Shown: positions 1 through 9,207 of the stretch, piece after piece
Numbering within the stretch: the first letter of the stretch is position 1
Layout of the letters: each line of letters begins with the position of its first letter
NCBI GenBank assembly: GCA_017440045.1
Contig: JAFSIA010000032.1
Location: 1 to 38,662 of the forward strand
Direction: 5' to 3'
Source: Lachnospiraceae bacterium
Lineage (GTDB): Bacteria > Bacillota > Clostridia > Lachnospirales > Lachnospiraceae
Length of the DNA: 38,662 nucleotides
The notes under the pieces: model-generated
What the model was told of the DNA's origin: nothing
The model's input: only the letters and a program-made list of their open reading frames with translations
Database searches by the model: none
Translations under genes and position numbers: made by a program

Positions 1-1368
1 ACGTCCTGTACGTCCACCGAGTAAGATGATGATATCGCCCGGATCAGATGTCTCTCTCTTAACTGCACGTCTTGGAGCAGCAACCATAACAGCACCGATT
101 TCCATTCTCTTAGCTACGTAATTTGGATGGTAAATCTCCTTAACAAGTCCTGTTGCAAGACCAATCTGGTTACCGTATGAGCTGTAACCGTTAGCTGCAC
201 CACGAACAAGCTTCTTCTGTGGAAGCTTTCCTGGAAGAGTCTCCTTAACTGATTTTGTAGGGTCTGCAGCACCTGTAACACGCATAGCCTGATATACATA
301 TGTACGACCTGACAATGGATCTCTTATGGCACCACCAAGACATGTAGCAGCACCACCAAATGGCTCTATCTCTGTAGGATGATTATGTGTCTCATTCTTG
401 AAATTAACAAGCCATTCCTCTGTCTGTCCATCTACTTCTACTGGAACAACGATTGAACATGCATTAATTTCCTCTGACTCCTCCTGATCGTCTAACTTGC
501 CCTCTTTCTTAAGCTTTTTCATAGCTAAAAGTGCTAAATCCATAAGACAAACGAACTTGTCATCTCTACCCTTGTAAAGAACCTCTCTGTCAGCCATATA
601 ATTATTGTATGTATCTACGATTGGCTTATTATAATATCCATCTTCAAACTCAACATTCTTAAGCTCTGTCTGGAATGTTGTATGACGACAGTGATCTGAC
701 CAATATGTGTCAAGAACTCTGATTTCTGTCATAGATGGATCTCTGTTTTCCTCATTCTTGAAATAATTCTGTATGTGAAGGAAGTCCTTAAATGTCATAG
801 CAAGGTTAAGTGAACCATAAAGTTCTTTAAGCTCTGCCTCTGCCATAGCGTTAAATCCATCAAGAATCTTAACGTCTGCCGGCTCATCAAATACTGTAAC
901 AAGAGTCTCCGGCTTAACCATTCCAGTCTCTCTTGAGTCTACAGGGTTGATACAGAAGCTCTTAATGCTTTCAAACTGCTCATCTGTAACTGTTCCCTCT
1001 ATAACATATGTAACAGCAGTCTTAATAACAGGTGTCTCATTCTCGTTTAAGAATCTTACACACTGCTCTGCCGAATCTGCTCTCTGATCAAACTGACCAG
1101 GAAGATATTCAACACTAAAAATTCTATCATCAGCTGAGTGTGGAAACTCCTCCTCATAAAGAGTATCTACAGGTGGCTCTGAAAATACAGTATTTAAAGC
1201 CATCTTGTAAGTTTCATCTGAAAGATTCTCAACATCATAGCGAACGAAAACTCGTACACCTGTAACTGTCTTAATACCTAAGAAGCTGCTGATTTCCTCC
1301 TTCAGTTCTTTTGCCTTAACAGCATAAGGAGCCTGTTTCTCAACGTAAACTCTTTTAACCTTACTCAT
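1..1368 (-). CDS. purL: Phosphoribosylformylglycinamidine synthase, N-terminal part (cut by window edge)
   Basis: The 456 visible codons read MSKVKRVYVEKQAPYAVKAK at the start and contain DTYWSDHCRHTTF, the motif with the conserved catalytic histidine of FGAM synthase. This enzyme makes FGAM from FGAR, ATP and glutamine in the fourth step of purine synthesis in the cytoplasm. The N-terminal layout resembles the long single-chain form of about 1,240 residues found in Clostridia and streptococci, not the small PurL that works with PurQ and PurS; the missing part should hold the rest of the synthetase and a C-terminal glutaminase. The start is fixed by GGAGGT 5 bases before the ATG. It overlaps the end of the upstream DUF1461 gene by 8 bases, which suggests co-transcription. 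The C-terminal end is outside the window. Confidence 0.95.
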   Translation of the reverse strand, partial: MSKVKRVYVEKQAPYAVKAKELKEEISSFLGIKTVTGVRVFVRYDVENLSDETYKMALNTVFSEPPVDTLYEEEFPHSADDRIFSVEYLPGQFDQRADSAEQCVRFLNENETPVIKTAVTYVIEGTVTDEQFESIKSFCINPVDSRETGMVKPETLVTVFDEPADVKILDGFNAMAEAELKELYGSLNLAMTFKDFLHIQNYFKNEENRDPSMTEIRVLDTYWSDHCRHTTFQTELKNVEFEDGYYNKPIVDTYNNYMADREVLYKGRDDKFVCLMDLALLAMKKLKKEGKLDDQEESEEINACSIVVPVEVDGQTEEWLVNFKNETHNHPTEIEPFGGAATCLGGAIRDPLSGRTYVYQAMRVTGAADPTKSVKETLPGKLPQKKLVRGAANGYSSYGNQIGLATGLVKEIYHPNYVAKRMEIGAVMVAAPRRAVKRETSDPGDIIILLGGRTGR

Positions 1369-2074
1369 AAGTACCTCCAAGTTTTTTGTTTTTCTTTGCA
1401 AAAAGCAATAACCCACCCATTATTAAAATGAGCATAATAAATATTACCACTATTCGTGTAGCAGTGTCAACAAAAAAGCCTTCCGGCAAAATATTTATAA
1501 GACGACTGTTCCTTTTATCAAGCAACCACTCGTAGTCGCTAAAGAAAAGTGCATGAAACTTATAGAACGCTCCGGTGAAATCAATTAAACACCACGCCAC
1601 AAGTCCTGTTATAACTCCAGCCAACACTACTAATGTTGTTTTATATGCATTATACAAAAGAATTTTTATATCCTTCATATAAAGTAGCATACACAAATTT
1701 ACAAATGACACAACGACCATTAAAGAAGCAGCAGCTCTCACATCTATAGCTGCCACAAACAAGTCTCTCACATCTGCCATATGGCTCTTTTCCCTGTCAT
1801 TAAAAAACTCCTTTACCTGACCGTCTATAACTGCATCAATAACCAAAGTATCTCTGTCACCGCGAAGATAGCTCATCATTTCCTTTGTCACCCTCACAAG
1901 CTCGTCCATCTCCATATTGACGATGCCCTCTTTATTATTGACATTATATTTCTCAAACTCTTCTCTAAAGTAATCATAATCAGCATACACCGCCAGTTCA
2001 ACTGAGCTTATTATAATAACTAAAAACATACTGACCATAAATACACCGGCCAAAAACCTTTCTACAACCTTCAT
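1361..2074 (-). CDS. DUF1461 / TIGR01906 family integral membrane protein
   Basis: This 237-residue protein has four predicted membrane segments (about 9-30, 115-133, 145-165 and 206-226). A large outside-type loop lies between the first two. The signature FHALFF (173-178) followed by LPEGFFVD (196-203) is typical of the DUF1461 family (TIGR01906), whose function is not known to me. Its ATG overlaps the stop of the upstream helicase gene as ATGA, and its own end overlaps the purL start, so the three genes are probably translationally coupled. The family assignment is firm. Any role in purine metabolism or DNA repair from the neighbours would be a guess. Confidence 0.85.
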   Translation of the reverse strand: MKVVERFLAGVFMVSMFLVIIISSVELAVYADYDYFREEFEKYNVNNKEGIVNMEMDELVRVTKEMMSYLRGDRDTLVIDAVIDGQVKEFFNDREKSHMADVRDLFVAAIDVRAAASLMVVVSFVNLCMLLYMKDIKILLYNAYKTTLVVLAGVITGLVAWCLIDFTGAFYKFHALFFSDYEWLLDKRNSRLINILPEGFFVDTATRIVVIFIMLILIMGGLLLFAKKNKKLGGTYE

Positions 2075-4485
2075 CGCTCACTTATCCTCTTCCAAAATTC
2101 ATTTATGACATCAGAAACTTTTGCCATATTAACAGATTTTATGTCATTCCATTCTCTAGGAAACAGCCGAGTATAATCCCTACTCATAAATCTGTCATCC
2201 AAAAGTCCTATAATCCCCGTATCTTCGTGGGTTCTTATTACTCTTCCTGCTGCCTGCTGGACTTTATTCATACCAGGATATCTGTAGGCGTAATCAAAAC
2301 CATCTAAGCCTCTATCCTTAAAATAATTCATAATAATATCCCGCTCCACGCAAACCTGCGGAAGTCCTGTCCCTACAACGACTGTACCTATAAGCCTATC
2401 ATTTGTCAAGTCAATACCTTCTGAGAATATGCCACCCATTACACAAAATGCCGCCATAGACCTTTCTCTAACCTGCTCAAACAGGCTTAAGAATTCTTCT
2501 CTCTCCGATTCTGTCATGGAGTTCTGCTGACATATTATATCAACCTCCTTAAATTTATCACTATTTACCGCTACATCATAAACTGAGCGAAGCAGATTGT
2601 ATGACGGAAAGAAAATCATATAATTGCCAACCTTCGACGAGACAACCTGATATATGTATTCTGCCATTTTCTCATACTCTAGGACACCTCTCTTAGTATA
2701 TCTGCTTGTGACATCATTTGCTATAAATATTAGTCTGTTTGACTGGTCAAAAGGCGAATCAATATACATTGCGTAATCGTCCTTATTGCCACTTAAAAGC
2801 TCCTTATAATAGTTTACCGGCAATAATGTAGCTGAGAAAAATATAGTAGATACAGCCTTCTCCATACACATTTTCAGATTGTTTGATGGGTTGATGCACA
2901 TAAGATGTGTCCTAAACTCTCCATCCTCATCAATGCGTGCATATATTTCATAGCACTCATCCAATCTCTCCACTGTTGCCATATAATTTAATGACTCAAA
3001 ATAGAAATCTAATACTATATCTCTATTCTCAAACTCCCTGTGAGTCTCCATATACTTTTCAAACAGCGAATTAAGGCGCATAAGCTGTATCTCAAGCTCT
3101 GCTGTATGAGGCATTATTATATAAGGCTTATCCTCACACATTCTTTTATAACCTAAAAGAACTCTGTTTATACGTTCCAGCGCACCTGTTATCTTCTTAT
3201 CTCTTCCATTCATTATGCGCTTTACTTCCAATACCTTTTCCTTGGAGATGGATGCCGAGTACATTTCTCTTGCTCTATCTACAAGGTTATGCGCCTCATC
3301 CACCAGAAAGATATATCTGCCATTTCCACCCTCTGAAAAATATCGCTTGAGAGATGCTGATGGGTCAAAGGCATAGTTATAGTCGCATATTATAGCATCT
3401 ACCCAATTGCTTATGTCCAAACTCATTTCAAATGGACAGACATTATGCTTTGCTGCATATTCTTTAATAACCTCTCTTGTAATATCTGATTCATTGTTAA
3501 TAATGTCAAAAACTGCTTCGTTTATCCTATCATAATGTCCTTTTGCTCTCTCACAGTATATGGGATTGCAGTTTGCTTCATCCATAACACACATTTTTTC
3601 CTTGGCCGTTATGGATATGGTTTTCATATGAAGTCCTGATTTTCTTAGGGTTCTAAATGCCTCGTGGGCCACCGTTCCAGCGATAGTCTTTGCTGTGAGA
3701 TAAAATATCTTTTCAGCCTTATCCTCACCCATAGCCTTTACTGCCGGAAAAACCGTAGACATAGTTTTCCCTACACCCGTTGGCGCCTGTATAAAAAGCT
3801 CTACCTTTCTATTTATAGCCCTGTATACAGATACTGCCACTTCCTTCTGGCCTGCACGGTATTCATAAGGAAAGTTTAACTCTGTAGCTGTACGTCTCAT
3901 TTCTCTCTGATTTTCATATAAATATTTCACCCACAGAGAATATTTATCAATCACTTCCCTAAACCATACAGTTAGCTGTTCTAGGGTAAAATCCTCCGTA
4001 AATCGTTTCACTTCCTCTGTGTCGATATTTACGTAAGTCATCTGTATAGTAATCTTTTCCAAATCCGACTCTACTGCGTACATATAGCCGTAGCACATAG
4101 CCTGTGCCTTGTGTATAGGCTTTGGTTCCTCAATAAAATAAAGGTCTGCGTAGACACATTTTATCTCATCTATGGTTGCTGATTTTTCATCATCCCCATC
4201 TATGATACCGTCTGCTCGACCCTCAACTATAATGGAAAATTCATCATAAGGAAACTCCATACGAAGTGGTACCTCCGCATGGTAGTTTCCTCCCATTTTC
4301 CCCTGTATTTTCTTATGTAATCTGGCACCTTCCTGCATGGCATTCTTGTCAGCACCTGCGCTAACACGATTATCAATATCACCATATCTTAAGATAAACT
4401 CTACAAGATTTCTCACTGATATTTTATGTTTAATCGAAGCTGCTACGCAGCTGGGATTTTTCATGCCATCCGTTAAAGTTTCCAC
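2071..4485 (-). CDS. DinG/XPD-type iron-sulfur DNA helicase with N-terminal PD-(D/E)XK-like domain
   Basis: An 804-residue superfamily 2 helicase. Visible motifs in order are: a nuclease-like region with GRADG (89-93) and DEIK (106-109), resembling the RecB/Cas4 PD-(D/E)XK core; Walker A APTGVGKT (234-241); four cysteines C299, C306, C311 and C350 spaced like the XPD/DinG 4Fe-4S cluster; DYNYAFDP (368-375); the DEAH box (396-399); a SATLLP motif; GGIFSEGIDL; and QAAGRVIRT, the arginine-bearing motif VI. Family knowledge predicts ATP-driven 5'-3' unwinding of DNA, probably in repair. The nuclease-like domain makes it longer than plain DinG helicases without exonuclease fusion. It ends with a 4-base overlap into the DUF1461 gene and begins 28 bases after znuB. 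I cannot tell whether the nuclease domain is active. Confidence 0.9.
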   Translation of the reverse strand: METLTDGMKNPSCVAASIKHKISVRNLVEFILRYGDIDNRVSAGADKNAMQEGARLHKKIQGKMGGNYHAEVPLRMEFPYDEFSIIVEGRADGIIDGDDEKSATIDEIKCVYADLYFIEEPKPIHKAQAMCYGYMYAVESDLEKITIQMTYVNIDTEEVKRFTEDFTLEQLTVWFREVIDKYSLWVKYLYENQREMRRTATELNFPYEYRAGQKEVAVSVYRAINRKVELFIQAPTGVGKTMSTVFPAVKAMGEDKAEKIFYLTAKTIAGTVAHEAFRTLRKSGLHMKTISITAKEKMCVMDEANCNPIYCERAKGHYDRINEAVFDIINNESDITREVIKEYAAKHNVCPFEMSLDISNWVDAIICDYNYAFDPSASLKRYFSEGGNGRYIFLVDEAHNLVDRAREMYSASISKEKVLEVKRIMNGRDKKITGALERINRVLLGYKRMCEDKPYIIMPHTAELEIQLMRLNSLFEKYMETHREFENRDIVLDFYFESLNYMATVERLDECYEIYARIDEDGEFRTHLMCINPSNNLKMCMEKAVSTIFFSATLLPVNYYKELLSGNKDDYAMYIDSPFDQSNRLIFIANDVTSRYTKRGVLEYEKMAEYIYQVVSSKVGNYMIFFPSYNLLRSVYDVAVNSDKFKEVDIICQQNSMTESEREEFLSLFEQVRERSMAAFCVMGGIFSEGIDLTNDRLIGTVVVGTGLPQVCVERDIIMNYFKDRGLDGFDYAYRYPGMNKVQQAAGRVIRTHEDTGIIGLLDDRFMSRDYTRLFPREWNDIKSVNMAKVSDVINEFWKRISER

Positions 4486-4513
4486 TAGCTTTCCTCCAAA
4501 TTTATCGAATACT

Positions 4514-5341
4514 TTATGCTTTCTTTCTAAAATATCCTACTATTGTCATAACAACAAACACACATAGGTTGCTCACAACAATAGTTGCTCCTGTTGGCAA
4601 TTCAAGTAAATATGATGCCACCAGTCCTGTGAAGAAGCAAAACATTGATATAATGACAGACATTATCATAACCTGTCTAAATCTATGTGTTACACGCATT
4701 GCCGACAGCGCCGGAAAAATAATAAGACTTGATATTAAAAGTGTACCCATTATTCTCATGCCAATTACAATCGTAACTGCTGTAAGTACTGACAAAATCG
4801 TCTTATACACTTCCACCTTAAGACCTGTAGCTCGTGCAAAATTCTCATCAAATGTTATGGCAAAAATAGGGTTGTAAAAATATGCAAATGCACCTATAAC
4901 AACCACACCGAGAACTATGCAAAGAACCATCTCACTCTTATCAATGGCCAAAATACTTCCAAACATATAGCTGTTTAAATCAATATTTGTCCCTGAGCTG
5001 CTGGCATTTACAACCATACCAATAGCCAGCGCGCTTGACGATATTAGCCCTATAGCTGCATCTCCCTTTATCTTGCTGTTTTCACTGACTCTTAAGAGCA
5101 GAAATGCTGCAATGACAACAACAGGTATAGCCACTGCTAATGGCGCCTGATTAAATGCCAATCCTACCGCCATGGCACCAAAACCAACGTGAGATAAACC
5201 ATCACCTATCATAGAATATCTTTTAAGTACAAGGACTACACCTAAAAGTGAAGCACACAAGGCAACAAGCCCTCCTACGATTATGGCTCTCACCATAAAT
5301 GAGTACGAAAACATACCAATAATTTCTTCAAAAATACCCAT
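4514..5341 (-). CDS. znuB: Zinc/manganese-type ABC transporter permease
   Basis: The 275-residue product is strongly hydrophobic, with about eight membrane segments, and carries the family hallmark RYSMIGDGLSHVGFGAMAVG near residues 41-60. It belongs to the ABC-3 permease family (ZnuB, MntB, AdcB) that passes divalent metals through the cytoplasmic membrane. It sits directly after the ATPase gene, sharing one base between stop and start. The tail runs NLCVFVVMTIVGYFRKKA. Zinc is preferred over manganese as the substrate only because of the histidine-rich binding protein encoded two genes upstream; the permease sequence itself does not settle it. Confidence 0.93.
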   Translation of the reverse strand: MGIFEEIIGMFSYSFMVRAIIVGGLVALCASLLGVVLVLKRYSMIGDGLSHVGFGAMAVGLAFNQAPLAVAIPVVVIAAFLLLRVSENSKIKGDAAIGLISSSALAIGMVVNASSSGTNIDLNSYMFGSILAIDKSEMVLCIVLGVVVIGAFAYFYNPIFAITFDENFARATGLKVEVYKTILSVLTAVTIVIGMRIMGTLLISSLIIFPALSAMRVTHRFRQVMIMSVIISMFCFFTGLVASYLLELPTGATIVVSNLCVFVVMTIVGYFRKKA

Positions 5342-6192
5342 TACTGCTCACCTCCAGTCTTTGTATTTAAGCTGTGGTGATGACACTGACATGTTGGATT
5401 TTTACATTCGCTGTCAGCCGGTCCGTACTTCAACTCATCAGCAGTAATTTTCTCCTCGTCAAGAAGTGTCCTTGGAAGCTCTGATACATCAGGAGCACAA
5501 CACTCATCTGTACATCCTCCATGTATAAGATAATCATCCTTTGGGCCAAAATAGTATTTGTTATTTTTGTGAAGATGAAGTATCTTATTTGAATATTTTA
5601 AAGCATTATCTATATCATGAGTTACCATAACAATAGTTATGCCTAAATCTTTATTTAACTTATTTACAAGATGATACATATCTGCTGTAGCCACCGGGTC
5701 AAGTCCTGTCACCGGCTCATCCAATATAATCATTTTATCTGTGGCACACAAAGCTCTGGCCAGAAGTACACGCTGCTTTTGTCCACCTGAAAGGTCCGCA
5801 TAACAGCTCTTTTTGTATCCCTCCATACCCATCTTTTTAAGATTCGCCACAGCTAATCTTCTCTCTTTTTTTGAGAAAAAAGGTCTAAATCCTTTGCTTT
5901 TCAAACATCCGGATAACACAACCTCGTAAACCGAAGCCGGAAAATCCTTCTGCATTGGATTTTGCTGTGAAAGATAACCTACATTTTTGCGGTCTAATCC
6001 ATCTCCGAATTCAACCTTACCATTTTTCAAAGATACAAGACCTAAAATACCCTTTAATAGAGAACTCTTTCCCGTACCGTTTTCACCGATAATGCTGACA
6101 TAATCTCCCTGTTCTATAGCTATAGACAGATTATCCACCACATTTTCTTTCTCGTATGCAATTGAAATATTTTTACATAATAACTGTGACAT
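5341..6192 (-). CDS. znuC: Zinc-type ABC transporter ATPase with Cys/His-rich tail
   Basis: A 283-residue ABC ATPase with Walker A GENGTGKS (36-43), signature LSGGQ (134-138), Walker B IILDEP (155-160) and H-loop histidine 192. It powers metal uptake through the adjacent permease. The odd part is the C-terminal extension beyond about residue 220: C227, C231, C232, then C263, C268, C270 and HHH (271-273). This looks like a metal-binding tail facing the cytoplasm and could act as a sensor that stops transport when zinc is abundant, but that is inference. The start ATG follows the znuA stop by 28 bases. ZnuC proteins are commonly near 250 residues, so the tail accounts for the extra length. Confidence 0.93.
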   Translation of the reverse strand: MSQLLCKNISIAYEKENVVDNLSIAIEQGDYVSIIGENGTGKSSLLKGILGLVSLKNGKVEFGDGLDRKNVGYLSQQNPMQKDFPASVYEVVLSGCLKSKGFRPFFSKKERRLAVANLKKMGMEGYKKSCYADLSGGQKQRVLLARALCATDKMIILDEPVTGLDPVATADMYHLVNKLNKDLGITIVMVTHDIDNALKYSNKILHLHKNNKYYFGPKDDYLIHGGCTDECCAPDVSELPRTLLDEEKITADELKYGPADSECKNPTCQCHHHSLNTKTGGEQ

Positions 6193-6220
6193 TTCATCCT
6201 ACTTTCTGCGCTATATATAA

Positions 6221-7303
6221 CTAATCAAGTGCTTTTCTAAGGTTTTCCACATTCTGCTTCATAAGAGAAAGATATGTGACACCTGATTCCATCTCTGACT
6301 TTGAAACGTTGTGACATGAGTGAAGAAGCAATATCTCTCCGCCTATTTCCTCTGCAATAATCCTTGCAGCCTTCGGGTCTGTCATCTCCTCATAAAAAAC
6401 ATAACGTGCTTTATCCTCTCTCATTTTTTCAATAATCTTTACAATAAGTCTGGCGCTAGGCTCAGACTCAGTTTGACACGAGTCAAATGCTGCCACGTAG
6501 CTTAGCCCGTACTCTCGTGCAAAATATGACATAGCAAATCTTCCACCAAAATAAATAGTTTTAGTAGCCGAATTAGAAACTATGCTCTCAAACTGGGCAT
6601 CAATTTCTTCAAGCTCCATTGTATATTCATCACAATTGTCCAAATAAAATGCACTGTTTTCTTCATCGAACTCTGCTAGAGCCTCTGCTATATTAGATGC
6701 CATTTTTATGGCATTTACAGGGCTTGTCCAAATGTGAGGATCCGCCGTATGGGAATGGTCATGCTCCGCCTCTCCTAAGATAATACTTTCTCCACTGTGA
6801 CTATCCTCGTCATGCTCTTCCTCATGCTCCTCACTATGGTCAGCCTCATCATCTTCATGGGCATATTCATCCTCATGCTCATGCTGACCATCTTCATGAA
6901 CATGATTATGCTCATGGTTTTCTTCCTCGCATATAAGTTCTATGCCATCACTTACATCTAACACATTAAGATTCTCGTTATCTATACTCTCTAATATAGT
7001 CCCTACCCAAGGCTCCATCTCATCTCCTGTATAGATAAATAAATCTGCCTTATTTATAAGAATAATATCCGATGGTGTCGGCTCAAAATCATGAGATTCA
7101 GTACCTGGTGGTAACAAAAGCACTACCTCCGCCTTATCCCCAGCTATATGTTTTGCAAAATCATACTGCGGAAAAAGAGTTGTAACTATAAGAAGCTTAT
7201 TCTCATCTAAATTTTCATATTTGTGTGCCCCACAGCCTGTCAGTGACAAAATCATAATTGACACCATAGCAATGGCGGCTAACTTCTTAATTAAAAACTT
7301 CAC
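6221..7303 (-). CDS. znuA: Zinc ABC transporter substrate-binding lipoprotein with His/Asp/Glu-rich loop
   Basis: The 360-residue protein begins with a lipoprotein signal ending in LTGC (cleavage before C24), so it is tethered outside the membrane. It belongs to the ZnuA/AdcA cluster A-I binding proteins. H71 (ESHDFEP) and H190 (DPHIW) match the first two metal-ligand histidines. Residues 129-188 form an acidic loop crowded with histidines, typical of zinc chaperoning. Where a third histidine is usually found (HDAF or HGAF type), this protein reads GGRFA (253-257). The start codon is GTG, preceded by GAAGGGA; only 42 bases separate it from the upstream DUF1015 gene. No recognisable Zur operator was seen in that gap. 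Confidence 0.92.
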   Translation of the reverse strand: MKFLIKKLAAIAMVSIMILSLTGCGAHKYENLDENKLLIVTTLFPQYDFAKHIAGDKAEVVLLLPPGTESHDFEPTPSDIILINKADLFIYTGDEMEPWVGTILESIDNENLNVLDVSDGIELICEEENHEHNHVHEDGQHEHEDEYAHEDDEADHSEEHEEEHDEDSHSGESIILGEAEHDHSHTADPHIWTSPVNAIKMASNIAEALAEFDEENSAFYLDNCDEYTMELEEIDAQFESIVSNSATKTIYFGGRFAMSYFAREYGLSYVAAFDSCQTESEPSARLIVKIIEKMREDKARYVFYEEMTDPKAARIIAEEIGGEILLLHSCHNVSKSEMESGVTYLSLMKQNVENLRKALD

Positions 7304-7345
7304 AGTTAATCCCTTCTTGCATTTATAATGCTACTTTACTTAAGA

Positions 7346-8584
7346 CTATGAAAGCTTATGTATAAAGAGTCCACTTCTAAGCTTTGGCTCAAACCAAGTA
7401 GACTTTGGTGGCATAAGAAGACCTGAGTCAGCCACATCAAAAAGCTCCTGTATAGATGTAGGATACATAGAAAATGCAACTGTCATATCTTCCTTACATC
7501 TTCTCTCCAGTTCTCCTAAACCTCTGATTCCACCTATAAAATCAACTCTCTTATCAACTCTTGGGTCACCGATGCCAAGTATTGGTGAAAGAACGTGATT
7601 TTGAAGAACTGACACATCAAGACCATCTACAGGGTCATCTGACTTAATTTCATCCTTTGCACTAAGCTCATACCACTGTCCATCAAGATACATTCCTACC
7701 TTGCACTTTTCTGAAGGAGCATAAGCTGTAGCTCCAACACATTTCACATCATAAACTTTTGAAACTTTTTCGAGATATTCCTCTTTAGTATTTCCGTTCA
7801 AATCCTTTACAACCCTGTTGTAAGGCATAATCATAAGCTCCTCATCAGGGAACAAAACTGATAGGAAGAAATTGAACTCCTCTGTGCCATCAAAGCCTGG
7901 ATTTTCCTCTCTTCTCTTCATACCAACCTTAACTGCTGATGCTGCTCTATGATGACCATCAGCAATGTAAATCTGAGAAATCTTCGCAAACTCACTTTCT
8001 ATAGCAGCAATGTCCTCAGCCTGTCCGATCTTCCATACAGCGTGTCGTATGCCATCATCTGCCACGAAATCATATACAGGTGCATCAGACTTAACCTTTC
8101 CAATCACACTATTAATAACACTGTTTGCACGGTATGCAAGAAAAATAGGTCCAGTCTGAGCATTACAGTTATCAACGTGGTTGATTCTATCAACTTCCTT
8201 ATCCGCTCTGGTATTCTCATGCTTCTTTATAACACCATTAGCGTAATCATCTATAGAAGCACAAGCAACTAAACCAGTCTGCTTTCTTCCATCCATTGTA
8301 AGCTCGTATATATAATAGCAACGGTCATTATCTGTTATAAATGAGCCCTCAGCCTCCATTTTATCCAATAATTCCTTTGCTTTCTTGTAAACTCTCTCAT
8401 CATATGTATCTACTGATGAATCAAACTGAGTCTCTGCTCTGTCAATATTTAAAAATGATAATGGATTGCCCTTTACTACCTGACAAGCCTCCTCGCGATT
8501 ATATACATCATATGGTAATGCTGCAATTTTATCTGCTTTATCTGCCGCTGGACGGACACAGACAAATGGTCTAACTGTAGCCAT
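7346..8584 (-). CDS. DUF1015 family protein
   Basis: This 412-residue soluble protein has the conserved DUF1015 features: an N-terminal RPFVCVRPAADKADKIAALP segment, then PYDVYNREEA, and the central YIADGHHRAASA motif (ADGHHR). DUF1015 proteins are widespread in anaerobic bacteria and archaea and are often encoded near serine biosynthesis genes; the reaction is not established as far as I know. No serine genes occur here. The start is well supported by AAGGAGG about nine bases before the ATG. It is transcribed divergently from the small membrane protein gene and lies just upstream of the zinc transporter operon, though the 42-base gap does not prove co-transcription. Confidence 0.88.
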   Translation of the reverse strand: MATVRPFVCVRPAADKADKIAALPYDVYNREEACQVVKGNPLSFLNIDRAETQFDSSVDTYDERVYKKAKELLDKMEAEGSFITDNDRCYYIYELTMDGRKQTGLVACASIDDYANGVIKKHENTRADKEVDRINHVDNCNAQTGPIFLAYRANSVINSVIGKVKSDAPVYDFVADDGIRHAVWKIGQAEDIAAIESEFAKISQIYIADGHHRAASAVKVGMKRREENPGFDGTEEFNFFLSVLFPDEELMIMPYNRVVKDLNGNTKEEYLEKVSKVYDVKCVGATAYAPSEKCKVGMYLDGQWYELSAKDEIKSDDPVDGLDVSVLQNHVLSPILGIGDPRVDKRVDFIGGIRGLGELERRCKEDMTVAFSMYPTSIQELFDVADSGLLMPPKSTWFEPKLRSGLFIHKLS

Positions 8585-8661
8585 AATATAATTCCTCCTT
8601 TTGTGTTATCACTGCTAGTAGTATATATGTTTTAAGGGTTTTATACAAGGGATTTTTATGA

Positions 8662-8667
8662 TATAAT
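8662..8667 (+). promoter_or_regulatory. Probable -10 box for the 106-residue membrane protein gene
   Basis: A perfect TATAAT lies 31 bases before the plus-strand ATG at 8699, followed by a strong ribosome binding site (GGGAGGGA). At 17-base spacing the -35 position reads TTTTAT, a weak match. The call rests mainly on the perfect -10 and its position. Confidence 0.45.
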
Positions 8668-8698
8668 TATATATATTTATTGAGCGGGAGGGATAGTT

Positions 8699-9019
8699 AT
8701 GGATATTGAAAATACTTATGATAAGGAGCAACCAAAAATATGGCCCATTAACACTTTGTTCATCATTACGACCATTATAACAACTATATGCTGCGTAGTA
8801 ATTTTTCCCAATTACTACTGGATTATATACCTTGTAGATATAATATGGTGTATTGTGTATACTTCTAAGGAGTGGACTATAAAAAGTGCTGCGCTTGATG
8901 AAACACGCATTAAAATTGTCAGAAGAATAGTTGTTGGCTATACTATACTGTCTGCTATTTTACCTCTAATTTATTTTCTCATTATTCTTCTCGACACTAC
9001 CATTAATCCTGTTTTCTAG
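8699..9019 (+). CDS. Small three-helix membrane protein, unrecognised
   Basis: A 106-residue protein with three strongly hydrophobic segments (about 17-37, 41-54 and 82-101). A short charged cytoplasmic-type stretch between the second and third contains KEWTIKSAALDETRIKIVRR. I do not recognise the family. The gene is credible because it has a good ribosome binding site (GGGAGGGA seven bases before the ATG), a TATAAT upstream, and stands alone on the plus strand with no competing gene opposite. After the stop there is a hairpin (9076-9096) but no clear U-tract. Nothing in the neighbourhood points to a function. Confidence 0.75.
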   Translation: MDIENTYDKEQPKIWPINTLFIITTIITTICCVVIFPNYYWIIYLVDIIWCIVYTSKEWTIKSAALDETRIKIVRRIVVGYTILSAILPLIYFLIILLDTTINPVF

Positions 9020-9075
9020 AATGATATTTTGTAAACTCGTTAAGATATATTTCTCTAATATTAAAAAACTGCTGC

Positions 9076-9096
9076 TATGTAGACCAATTCTACATA
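9076..9096 (+). other. Hairpin after the small membrane protein gene
   Basis: TATGTAGA pairs with TCTACATA across a 5-base CCAAT loop. It lies about 57 bases after the stop codon of the plus-strand gene. There is no run of T after it, so termination is only a possibility. Confidence 0.3.
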
Positions 9097-9105
9097 ATAT
9101 TACGT

Positions 9106-9205
9106 GCAATTCGCAGCCATAGGCTGCTCATCGCGGGCTAAAGCCCTTCTTTATCCGAGACGCGCAATTCGCAGCCATAGGCTGCTCATCGCGGGCTAAA
9201 GCCCT
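9106..9205. repeat. Two direct copies of a 42 bp unit made of two small hairpins
   Basis: Positions 9106-9147 and 9164-9205 are identical over 42 bases, separated by a 16-base spacer. Each unit contains GCAGCC-ATA-GGCTGC and GGGC-TAAA-GCCC, so each can fold into two short stems. This two-hairpin build resembles REP/BIME-type palindromic repeats that occur many times in a genome; a genome-wide count is needed to confirm it. Confidence 0.8.
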
Positions 9206-9207
9206 AT

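Noticed and set aside
7304-7345. Zur operator before znuA
   Set aside because: Only a short GCATT-TAT-AATGC palindrome is present, which does not match the known Zur pattern.
9106-9205. CRISPR array
   Set aside because: Only two repeat copies, each with internal hairpins, a 16-base spacer and no cas genes.
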